From: GWB1-39-12 sp964435575
GTDB lineage: Bacteria; Patescibacteriota; Microgenomatia; UBA8517
Length of the DNA: 50,591 nucleotides
NCBI GenBank assembly: GCA_964435575.1
Contig: CAYSZS010000004.1
Coordinates: 1 to 50,591, forward strand
Direction: 5' to 3'
The translations under genes and the position numbers were made by a program. This document shows positions 15,721 to 23,089 of this stretch, piece by piece. Numbering within the stretch: position 1 is the stretch's first letter; each line of letters begins with the position of its first letter. The notes under the pieces were generated by a model. It searched no databases and was not told the DNA's origin. It saw only the letters and a list, made by a program, of their open reading frames with translations.

Positions 15721-18030
15721 CTATCTCGCCTTATATTTATATTTTTTTGCAAACTCAGCCGATATGTCACGATATTCTTCTGGTTCTACTAATATATTTT
15801 CCATAAACCATCTCTCTTCTTGTTTACTTATACATCTGGAGTTACGAGCATCTCCAATTATATCTAAAGGGGTTGGCTCTGAAGTTGAATAACCGGCTGG
15901 GATTACACTAACCTGCTGATTAATATTAACCGGTCTAAAACCGCGCATACCTTGTAAATAGGGACTGTCCAACCTTAATGCTTCTTTAATTGTTCGAGGA
16001 ATAAGCCAACCGGCAAGAGTATAAACAAAAGGGTTGTCAGGCCTTCCATTTTTATTTAATGGACCGGGGCTTATATACCTTATTTTTCTTGCTGCTCTTA
16101 CTGGCGATTCTCCTTGGGTATTGAAAAAGTCAAAATTTAACTTACTAGGATCGGGGATAGCAAGCACTATATCTCTCTTTGTTACCGAACCTCGTAGCAT
16201 TGCTAAATTATGACCTCCTTTTGATCCTCTTGCTGGTTCATTTGCCGCATCTTCAGGTCCTCTAACTTCAGTTTGATACCAAGGGAATGTTTCGCTGGCT
16301 TGATTAAAATTGTCCTCATATGCTAGTTTATAAAGCGAAGTTTTTGCTGGTACTGTTTTCCCGTTATCAGTTTTGGTTCCATATTCTACTTTGGTATGCT
16401 TCATATATGGAGGAACGAGCGAACCATGGTGTCCTACTCCAAAAGGATGTCCTCCGTTCGAAGGATTGAAGTAAAATTCTTGGCCCTTTGCAGATTTAAG
16501 ATTAGCTAAATAATTTTCTAAATATTGTTCGTAGCCATCAGGATCTTTTTCAGCTGAAATGACTACATCCTGCCAGTCAATTTCTAAGGCTTTATTATTA
16601 GCATCTCTTCTTACTCGATAAACCACCTTCTCATCGGGGTCAATAATATTACCATCGGGAGTGAAAGCCGAAAGTCCGAGTTCTTGCAAAAATTTCTTCT
16701 GGGCGTTAATCAACTTAGTTGCAAGATCATCAGCAAAGGGCGGGTCTCCAAACTTATATTCTCCAGTTTCTAAATCAACCGACCAAGCATTAGCAGTAAC
16801 ATTCTCTTTGTAAAGAGCCATGTCCCAACCTCGTACAACATTAGACATGTTTTTTATTCCGTCAACTTTCGATTCTTCTAGCAATGCTTCAAGAAAAACC
16901 CTAAAAACACCCGCTGTTCTAAAACCGTCAACAAACGTCTCTCTGTTAATCACAACTTCTACATCTTTTCCACTTTCGTCTGTAACCATCTTCCTAATTA
17001 CCTTCTTACCTCGACCTATATCCTCAATTAGCTTCTCAATCCTGTGGACTGCGGCACCGTTTCCGCTCAGAGATTCACCTTTCTTCTCCCCATACCTATA
17101 ATAAGATCTCCAATTCATTTTATCGGGTTCGGGTAGCCCTGCTTCAAGTTGCTGGTGTGCTTTTGCGTCAACGTTCGATGCGTTGTGTCGGTATCTAATG
17201 GCTAAATCAAAAACCTCTCTACTTTCTGTATGGATTTTTAGGTCCTGAAGAATATTTTGCCCCTCAATCCAAGGAGCTAAATCCGCCTCAAAATTATTTA
17301 GGGATTCCTCAGCTTTTTTCTTTGCCTCCTCTAATATTATAGATTGGTCAATTGCTTGCCCTTGCTGCATTCTCTGCTTAGTTAACCCTTTAACCCAATA
17401 TCTAGTATACCTTTGAAGTTTTTTCTCACGCCATCTATTTTGTCCTCCTTGTTTTTGAATCTCAGTCCACGCTTTATATTTGGCTACTTGCACACCATGC
17501 ACTTGCAACGCTTCATCCAAAGCTTGTTTAACTTGAGAAGCCTCTGGCCTCGACATAAGTCCTTCTTTTGTTTCAAATCTCCACTGAAGAAGAGCTAAAG
17601 TTCCCTCGTTATTTAAGTCATATCCAGCAGCTTCTTTACCATAAACAAGCCCCTCAAACATAAATGCGTGTGCATCTTCCGCTGCTTCGAGAAGCCATTC
17701 AATATCACCCGCTTCTTGTGCTTCCTTAATTTCAGTAATAATTTCTGTTCCCTGAACTGTATATAAATATTGTAAACGAGCTCTTATCTCGGGAGGTACA
17801 GTTTCAGGTATATTATTTAGTTCTGGTAAAAGAGGTTTGGGTTGGTCTGGACCAGCAGGAGTTGTTGGCTGCTGAGCCCCTAGTTGTGCTTTTACCTCGG
17901 GAAAATTAACACCTGATTTTGCTTGGGAAGATATATCAAAAGCTCCCATATATTCTTGGGGGGTTCCAATGTTACGCATACTCTCCACGCTGATCATATT
18001 TTGTCCTTCTTTAGCAGTTTCGTCGCTCAT
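15721..18030 (-). CDS. Large soluble hypothetical protein on the opposite strand of the T4SS-like locus
   Basis: 769 residues from the ATG at 18030. A second ATG nine bases upstream (18039) directly abuts a TGGTAAAAT extended -10, so the inner ATG fits a leaderless transcript better. No signal peptide or membrane helix is visible. Residues ~70-400 are helical and charged; the later part contains aromatic-rich segments (FNQASETFPWYQTEVRG, PFVYTLAGWLIPRTIKEA). The first 85 residues are Gln/Pro-rich and probably disordered. I do not recognise the family. Its position suggests a cytoplasmic protein handled by, or regulating, the secretion system, possibly a substrate; this is inference. Confidence 0.6.
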   Translation of the reverse strand: MSDETAKEGQNMISVESMRNIGTPQEYMGAFDISSQAKSGVNFPEVKAQLGAQQPTTPAGPDQPKPLLPELNNIPETVPPEIRARLQYLYTVQGTEIITEIKEAQEAGDIEWLLEAAEDAHAFMFEGLVYGKEAAGYDLNNEGTLALLQWRFETKEGLMSRPEASQVKQALDEALQVHGVQVAKYKAWTEIQKQGGQNRWREKKLQRYTRYWVKGLTKQRMQQGQAIDQSIILEEAKKKAEESLNNFEADLAPWIEGQNILQDLKIHTESREVFDLAIRYRHNASNVDAKAHQQLEAGLPEPDKMNWRSYYRYGEKKGESLSGNGAAVHRIEKLIEDIGRGKKVIRKMVTDESGKDVEVVINRETFVDGFRTAGVFRVFLEALLEESKVDGIKNMSNVVRGWDMALYKENVTANAWSVDLETGEYKFGDPPFADDLATKLINAQKKFLQELGLSAFTPDGNIIDPDEKVVYRVRRDANNKALEIDWQDVVISAEKDPDGYEQYLENYLANLKSAKGQEFYFNPSNGGHPFGVGHHGSLVPPYMKHTKVEYGTKTDNGKTVPAKTSLYKLAYEDNFNQASETFPWYQTEVRGPEDAANEPARGSKGGHNLAMLRGSVTKRDIVLAIPDPSKLNFDFFNTQGESPVRAARKIRYISPGPLNKNGRPDNPFVYTLAGWLIPRTIKEALRLDSPYLQGMRGFRPVNINQQVSVIPAGYSTSEPTPLDIIGDARNSRCISKQEERWFMENILVEPEEYRDISAEFAKKYKYKAR

Positions 18031-18039
18031 ATTATCCAT

Positions 18040-18045
18040 ATTTTA
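18040..18045 (-). promoter_or_regulatory. Extended -10 of the 18030 gene
   Basis: TGGTAAAAT on the minus strand, hexamer ending 9 nt before the ATG at 18030. It decides between the two in-frame ATGs. Confidence 0.5.
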
Positions 18046-18094
18046 CCACCCAAAATCAAAGGAATAAATAGGAAATTGTGAAAAAGGGGTGGGG

Positions 18095-18149
18095 TTAAAT
18101 TAGTGCGTTCACGAGGTAATCTAAGATTACAGAACAAAGGGCAAAGAAC
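18095..18149 (+). repeat. 55-bp duplicate left of an assembly gap
   Basis: Identical to 18250-18304 on the other side of the 100-N gap. Most simply, overlapping contig ends were joined without merging. Confidence 0.85.
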
Positions 18150-18249
18150 NNNNNNNNNNNNNNNNNNNNNNNNNNNNNNNNNNNNNNNNNNNNNNNNNNN
18201 NNNNNNNNNNNNNNNNNNNNNNNNNNNNNNNNNNNNNNNNNNNNNNNNN
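18150..18249. other. Assembly gap (100 N)
   Basis: Fixed-size placeholder flanked by identical 55-bp sequence; probably no bases are truly missing. The 18046-18376 spacer holds no gene that I can support. Confidence 0.95.
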
Positions 18250-18304
18250 TTAAATTAGTGCGTTCACGAGGTAATCTAAGATTACAGAACAAAGGGCAAA
18301 GAAC
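18250..18304 (+). repeat. 55-bp duplicate right of an assembly gap
   Basis: Second copy of 18095-18149. Confidence 0.85.
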
Positions 18305-18376
18305 TCTCCGAGCCAGAGGCTATTCTCCGAACCGACGGTCAAGAGCCGGAGGCAAACAACAAAGATGCTTGTTTTA

Positions 18377-18808
18377 TTACGCTTTTTTCTCCAAAAATTT
18401 CTCGATGTATTTGGCAAATTGTGCCAAATCTGGCAATCGGTTTTGAATATTGTCATAGGTAATTTCCCTCTGAACATCCAAATAGCCATGAACAAGAACG
18501 TTCCTATACCCTGCAATACTTATCATTATGTTCGCAAAGTCTCCATCGATAATATGTTCCTTTGCAAGTTCATTGAAAACTTCTGAAACAGTTTCGAAAT
18601 TTCTATTTAAACCGAGCGAGGCGATAATATGATTGGCTATATCAATACACGCCTGGATAGCAATCTGTAAGTGCCTTTCCGCCTCAGCATTAAGACTGTC
18701 ATCGGGAATAAATTCCGATCTTTCCAGGGGTTTAAACTTATCATTCAAAACTTTTAGACGCTTGTGAATTTCTTTGATTCTCCTTTTTACTCTATATGTA
18801 TCTAGCAC
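18377..18808 (-). CDS. hepT: HepT-like toxin (HEPN, DUF86)
   Basis: 143 residues, an all-helical HEPN protein. The RNase signature Rx4HxY is present as RNVLVHGY (about residues 107-114), so the active site appears intact. In characterised pairs HepT is an RNase toxin that its partner MntA silences by adenylylating a Tyr near this motif. The start overlaps the end of the nucleotidyltransferase gene by 17 nt in the order antitoxin then toxin. The gene sits inside the T4SS-like locus beside a gap and a REPIN-like repeat, typical of an acquired module. Confidence 0.85.
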   Translation of the reverse strand: MLDTYRVKRRIKEIHKRLKVLNDKFKPLERSEFIPDDSLNAEAERHLQIAIQACIDIANHIIASLGLNRNFETVSEVFNELAKEHIIDGDFANIMISIAGYRNVLVHGYLDVQREITYDNIQNRLPDLAQFAKYIEKFLEKKA

Positions 18809-19229
18809 CTAATTCTCCTTTCCTGGCAATTTCACTTAAATACACAAAGTACTCGTCAATTGATGGCTTCATGTCAAAAAATTCTCGTAAAATCTTCTCT
18901 TCAAATTCAACTCTCTTTTTTGAATCAATTCCCAGGAGAATCTTCCCTTCTGAAATTACTCTATGTGCGAAATCCACTGGACAAGACTCTAAATTTTGCA
19001 CCTCAAATTCTTTGTGGGTAATTTTACCAAGATCGTATAAATATCTTGTTTGAGGTATATCAAATCCTCTAAAGTTTCCTTTATCGTTTACTAAAATTGC
19101 CAAGTCTATGTCAGAATCGCTTCTGGCAAAACCCTTTGCTTGTGAGCCATATAAATACACCGCCTCTATTTCAGGCTTTTCGGAAAAATATCTTATTATT
19201 TTTTGGCGAATATCAGCACTTAGCTTCAT
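18792..19229 (-). CDS. mntA: MntA-like nucleotidyltransferase antitoxin
   Basis: 145 residues. The minimal nucleotidyltransferase motif GSx10DxD is visible as GSQAKGFARSDSDID (about residues 29-43). It is longer than the shortest MNT proteins, with a helical C-terminal extension. It is expected to transfer AMP to HepT. A TATAAT ending 8 nt before the ATG, with an extended TGG, gives the pair its own leaderless promoter. Confidence 0.85.
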   Translation of the reverse strand: MKLSADIRQKIIRYFSEKPEIEAVYLYGSQAKGFARSDSDIDLAILVNDKGNFRGFDIPQTRYLYDLGKITHKEFEVQNLESCPVDFAHRVISEGKILLGIDSKKRVEFEEKILREFFDMKPSIDEYFVYLSEIARKGELGARYI

Positions 19230-19237
19230 ACCATATA

Positions 19238-19243
19238 ATTATA
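19238..19243 (-). promoter_or_regulatory. Extended -10 of the mntA-hepT operon
   Basis: TGGTATAAT on the minus strand, 8 nt before the ATG at 19229. Confidence 0.65.
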
Positions 19244-19286
19244 CCACTCCAAACACCAAAAGATTGACACCTTGTGAAAAACTGCT

Positions 19287-19440
19287 GGGGTTGACCCCGC
19301 ACCAAGGCGGCATAAAATATTACCTGATTTGAGTCATGTCGCTTTTAATATCGAACTGTTTATGGAAAGTTTAGATTTTAACATGGTGCGGATTCATATT
19401 TTGGAAAATCAGATGCCACTTTGGTGCGGGGTTGAATTAA
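19287..19440. repeat. REPIN-like inverted repeat pair
   Basis: The left end holds the palindrome GGGGTTGACCCC (19287-19298) followed by GCACCAAGGCGGCAT. The right end (19413-19435) holds the near-complement ATGCCACTTTGGTGC followed by GGGGTTGA. About 100 bp without an ORF lie between. The form resembles REP pairs left by REP-associated tyrosine transposases (RAYT); no transposase gene is in the window. Confidence 0.65.
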
Positions 19441-19479
19441 TTGCTTCATGCGCTAAAGTTAAATAAGAGTAAAAGGGCT

Positions 19480-20472
19480 ATGGAAGAACAACATCCGATA
19501 CCTCAACAGATTTCCGCTTACCAGTTCAGGCTGGTAGGAGACATGACTTTGAAGCAATTTTTCCAGGTTGCCGGTGGAGCCTTGGTTGCTCTTTTCATCT
19601 ATTCCTCAAACCTACCAGCATACGTCAAGTGGCCGCTAATCATTTTCTTCTTTCTTTTCGGCGTTGCTTTGGCTTTTTTTCCTCTTGAAGATAGACCCTT
19701 AGCTAAATGGCTAATACTTTTTTTCAAAGCAATATATTCTCCAACCATATACGTTTGGAAAAAAACAGCCGCAAAGCCAACTTTCTTCCAACCCGAACCT
19801 GAAGCTGAAACAGCTCCCATTACCCCGCCTAGTGAAGATCAGGATACCATTCTTCCAAAAAAGGAGGAGTTAGAGGTCGAAGTTTCCCCAGAGCTAAAAA
19901 GGCTTGAGGAGGGAGAGAAGCAATTTTTAACCAATGTCACGGCTCAGTTTTCGTCACCCCCCACCCCGGTTATTCCCGAAACCAAAAAGAGAGACGTTTA
20001 TGTTCCTAGTCAAGGTAGAGTGGATATTAAACTTGATGAGAAACCTCAGGTTATTCGAGAAACTTCCGGTCAAATATCCCCAACTTTTGCAGAATCAAAA
20101 CTGAGTCCGATGAAGGGCCAATTATCAACTGGTGCTCAGGAAGCTCAATTTTCTACAACAGCCGATCCCTCTACCCCAACCAAACCCAATATAATTGTAG
20201 GCCAAGTCCTTGATTCCGAAGGGAAAATAGTCGAGGCCGCAATTTTAGAAATCCTAGATCCTGATGGAAGGCCGGTAAGGGCCTTGAAAAGCAACAAATT
20301 AGGCCATTTTATGATTGTAACTCCACTTATAGACGGAAAGTATGAAATAATTACAGAAAAAGACGGACTTACCTTTGACGTCCTCTCAATTGACGTAAAG
20401 GGCGAGATTATCCCGCCAATTGCAATAAGGGCAAGTGAAAACACTGAAATACTAAAAGACATAAAGACTTAA
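19480..20472 (+). CDS. PrgI-family T4SS protein with C-terminal carboxypeptidase-regulatory-like domain
   Basis: 330 residues from the ATG at 19480 (MEEQHPIPQQISAYQF); the upstream TTG at 19441 falls in the REPIN end. Residues 1-100 carry the PrgI signature with two adjacent membrane helices (FRLVGDMTLKQFFQVAGG..., YVKWPLIIFFFLFGVALAF), the VirB3-like partner of the VirB4 ATPase. A long disordered Pro/Glu/Thr linker (about 110-235) leads to a beta-sandwich domain (about 240-320: IIVGQVLDSEGKIVEAAILEI) of the carboxypeptidase-regulatory type. Conserved neighbours are the VirB4-like genes that follow. Confidence 0.8.
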   Translation: MEEQHPIPQQISAYQFRLVGDMTLKQFFQVAGGALVALFIYSSNLPAYVKWPLIIFFFLFGVALAFFPLEDRPLAKWLILFFKAIYSPTIYVWKKTAAKPTFFQPEPEAETAPITPPSEDQDTILPKKEELEVEVSPELKRLEEGEKQFLTNVTAQFSSPPTPVIPETKKRDVYVPSQGRVDIKLDEKPQVIRETSGQISPTFAESKLSPMKGQLSTGAQEAQFSTTADPSTPTKPNIIVGQVLDSEGKIVEAAILEILDPDGRPVRALKSNKLGHFMIVTPLIDGKYEIITEKDGLTFDVLSIDVKGEIIPPIAIRASENTEILKDIKT

Positions 20473-20479
20473 AAACCTG

Positions 20480-20519
20480 TTTTTTAGTTTTTAAGTTTTT
20501 TGGTTCTTAAGTTTCTATT
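20480..20519 (+). repeat. 8-bp iterated array before the VirB4-companion gene
   Basis: Five T-rich 8-mers (TTTTTAAG, TTTTTTGG, TTCTTAAG). The same unit recurs inside tsaD at 39019-39058. It ends 3 nt before the next start codon. One inverted unit (CTTAAAAA) covers the preceding stop codon. Confidence 0.75.
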
Positions 20520-20522
20520 ATC

Positions 20523-21191
20523 ATGGCTATTCCATTCCTATCAACACCGGACAAAGCAATAACAGACACGGCGCAGGATCTTCTGCCAATCGCGGAGATT
20601 ACTGACGGAATTGTAATCTACAAAAACGGCGGCGCTGCCCTTATTATGGAATCAACGTCTCTTAACTTTGGTCTTCTCTCCGAAAGGGAACAGATAGCGG
20701 TTATTGCAAGTTATGCAGGCCTTTTAAATTCATTCAATTTCCCTGTACAAATCGTCATCAGAAGCCAGAAAAAAGATATCTCAAACTACATGGTTTATCT
20801 GGAAGAGGCGCAAAAAAAGATTAAAAACCCAAAACTACTCTCTCTTATGGATTCTTATAAAAAATTTATCCAGGAAGCCATAAAAAAGAAAAACGTTCTC
20901 AGTAAAAAATTCTACATCGTCATTCTTTTTACGCCATTTGAGTTGGGAATCAGTAAATCTTTAATCGCTACATTCCGACCTGGCCAGGGAACAAGAGCAC
21001 TTCCTTATCCAAAATCCTATGTGGTTAGAAAAGCAAAAATATCCCTTTTCCCTAAAAGAGACCACCTAATTAGGCAAGTGGGAAGGCTTAGTATAAAGCT
21101 GAAACAGCTGAATAACGAAGAGCTGATAAATCTTTTCTATAATGTTTATAATCCCGAACCGCCGGTTAAAGAACGGGACATTTTTGCTTAA
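20523..21191 (+). CDS. VirB4 companion protein (TraC N-terminal-like)
   Basis: 222 residues, soluble, without a P-loop. The start IAEITDGIVIYKNGGAALIMESTSLNFGLLSEREQIAVIASYAGLLNSF resembles the N-terminal segment found in TraC/VirB4-type proteins in many CPR T4SS loci. It directly precedes the ATPase gene (6-bp spacing). It may supply the part of VirB4 that contacts PrgI/VirB3. A basic, positively charged C-terminal half is seen. Function inferred from position. Confidence 0.65.
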   Translation: MAIPFLSTPDKAITDTAQDLLPIAEITDGIVIYKNGGAALIMESTSLNFGLLSEREQIAVIASYAGLLNSFNFPVQIVIRSQKKDISNYMVYLEEAQKKIKNPKLLSLMDSYKKFIQEAIKKKNVLSKKFYIVILFTPFELGISKSLIATFRPGQGTRALPYPKSYVVRKAKISLFPKRDHLIRQVGRLSIKLKQLNNEELINLFYNVYNPEPPVKERDIFA

Positions 21192-21197
21192 AACACT

Positions 21198-23084
21198 ATG
21201 GCATTAAAACTTTTCAAACAGAAAAAAACTCCTGCTCCTTCGGAAAATAAGCCTAAAACCCAAGAGATTTCTACAAACTTAACTTCCGAAAAACCAAAAA
21301 TAGTAGATCCTGTTAAGGCCGTTAGCGAACAAAAAATGGAACTTCTTGACGTAATTGCTCCAAGTGCAACCGAAATAGATATGGACTATATCAAAATCAA
21401 TAACGTTTATCTTCGAAGTCTTTTTGTTTCGGGCTATCCCCGCTTTGTTTCTCCGGGCTGGCTCGAACAAGTCGTTAACTTTAACAGCTCTTTAGACATT
21501 TCTTTTTTTATCTACCCCATCGAGGGAAAAGGAGTTTTGGACGACCTCATGAGAAAAGTGGCCGAAATGGAAGCCGAAATAGCAACAGACCTTGAGCAGG
21601 GAAAAATCGTTGATCCGGGAACTGAAGCCAAGCTCGAGGACGCAAGACTTCTCCAGGAAGAGCTGGTAAAAGGAGCCGAACACTTTTTCGAGTTCGGATT
21701 TTATATAACTATTAGAGCTGCAGACGTGGAACAGCTTAACCATCTATCAAAGCAGGTGGAATCTACCTTGGGATCGCTTCTTATTTCTGCTAAACACGCA
21801 ACTTTGGACATGGATAGCGGCTTACTATCAACCGCTCCCTTTGGACTTGATAGACTCTCGATCACCAGAAACATGGATACAACCTCTTTGGCAACAACAT
21901 TTCCACTAACTTCCGCAGAACTTTCAGGCGAAACCGGGGTTCTTTATGGAATAAATTCTCAAAACGGCTCTTTTATCATTTTCGATAGATTTTCTTTGGA
22001 GAATTCAAACATGACTATTTTCGCGACTTCAGGCGCCGGAAAGTCATATTTTGTGAAGCTCGAGTCGGTAAGGTCTCTTATGTTGGGGACGGAAATTATA
22101 ATAATCGATCCTGAGGGAGAATATATAGCACTGGCCGAGGCCGTCGGGGGGGCAAACATCTCCTTTTCTTACACTTCTTCTTCTAAAATCAACCCCTTTG
22201 ATCTATCCCAGGTATACGAAAGGGGAGAAAATCACCTCGGACTTAAAATTTTGTCGCTGCATTCCCTTTTCAAGGTAATTATGGGTGCTCTATCCCCTAT
22301 TCAGGAAGCTCTTTTAGACAGAGCGATTGTGGAAACCTACAGAGCCAAAGGAATTACCCAAGACCCTGAAACACAAGCCAAAGAACCCCCCCTGATGGAA
22401 GACCTTTACAAAACCTTAATAGGCATGGAGGTAGAAAACGCACAAGACCTTGCCGCAAGGATCGAAAAATTCGTCAGAGGAAGTTTTATCGGAATATTTG
22501 ATCAGCAGACAAACATCGAGATCGAAAATCCCTTTACGGTATTTAGCGTAAAAGAACTTCAAGACGCGCTAAGACCGATCGCCATGTTTATAATTCTTGA
22601 CTTTATTTGGACAAAAATCAAAAAAGATTTAAAACCAAGACTACTACTTGTCGACGAAGCCTGGCACATGATGAGACACGAAGACTCAGCTCAGTTTTTG
22701 TGGAGCATAGTCAAAAGAGCCAGAAAATACTATCTAGGACTCACTACAATCACCCAGGACGTCGAAGATTTCCTAAACCGAGACATCGGACGGGCAATTG
22801 TCACAAATAGCGCCTTAAGAGTACTTTTTAAACAATCTCCTGCGGCAGTAGACAAAGTAGGCGAAATCTTTTTTCTCTCCCAAGGAGAGAAAAACCTTCT
22901 CTTGGGAGCAAATATCGGTGAAGGAATATTTTTCGCCGGCAATAACCACGCACCAATCAGCGTCGTTGCCTCGCCTGAAGAACACAGACTTATAACCACC
23001 AAGCCGCAGGAATTGATTGAACAAACTCAAATGACGCAAATGACTCCTGGCTTAACTGCTACAATAGTTAAGGGAAACCTTTAA
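21198..23084 (+). CDS. VirB4-type T4SS ATPase
   Basis: 628 residues. Walker A is ATSGAGKSYFVK (about 275-286) and Walker B is LLLVDEAW (about 481-488); the arginine-rich KRARKYYLGLTTITQDVEDF segment follows. The N-terminal ~230 residues include a CagE/TrbE/VirB4-like domain, and the Pro/Lys-rich first 50 are probably flexible. VirB4 ATPases power assembly and substrate transfer of conjugative type IV secretion systems at the inner membrane. The gene is in line with PrgI, the companion protein and the protease-like gene. No VirD4 coupling protein is present in the window. Confidence 0.9.
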   Translation: MALKLFKQKKTPAPSENKPKTQEISTNLTSEKPKIVDPVKAVSEQKMELLDVIAPSATEIDMDYIKINNVYLRSLFVSGYPRFVSPGWLEQVVNFNSSLDISFFIYPIEGKGVLDDLMRKVAEMEAEIATDLEQGKIVDPGTEAKLEDARLLQEELVKGAEHFFEFGFYITIRAADVEQLNHLSKQVESTLGSLLISAKHATLDMDSGLLSTAPFGLDRLSITRNMDTTSLATTFPLTSAELSGETGVLYGINSQNGSFIIFDRFSLENSNMTIFATSGAGKSYFVKLESVRSLMLGTEIIIIDPEGEYIALAEAVGGANISFSYTSSSKINPFDLSQVYERGENHLGLKILSLHSLFKVIMGALSPIQEALLDRAIVETYRAKGITQDPETQAKEPPLMEDLYKTLIGMEVENAQDLAARIEKFVRGSFIGIFDQQTNIEIENPFTVFSVKELQDALRPIAMFIILDFIWTKIKKDLKPRLLLVDEAWHMMRHEDSAQFLWSIVKRARKYYLGLTTITQDVEDFLNRDIGRAIVTNSALRVLFKQSPAAVDKVGEIFFLSQGEKNLLLGANIGEGIFFAGNNHAPISVVASPEEHRLITTKPQELIEQTQMTQMTPGLTATIVKGNL

Positions 23085-23089
23085 ATTAT

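Noticed and set aside
18095..18304. 55-bp direct repeats around N's as possible attachment sites of an integrated element
   Set aside because: The copies are exactly adjacent to a 100-N placeholder, which is best explained by unmerged overlapping contig ends.
18250..18516. Small minus-strand ORF upstream of the gap
   Set aside because: It overlaps the HepT gene in another frame and reads through the duplicated contig end.
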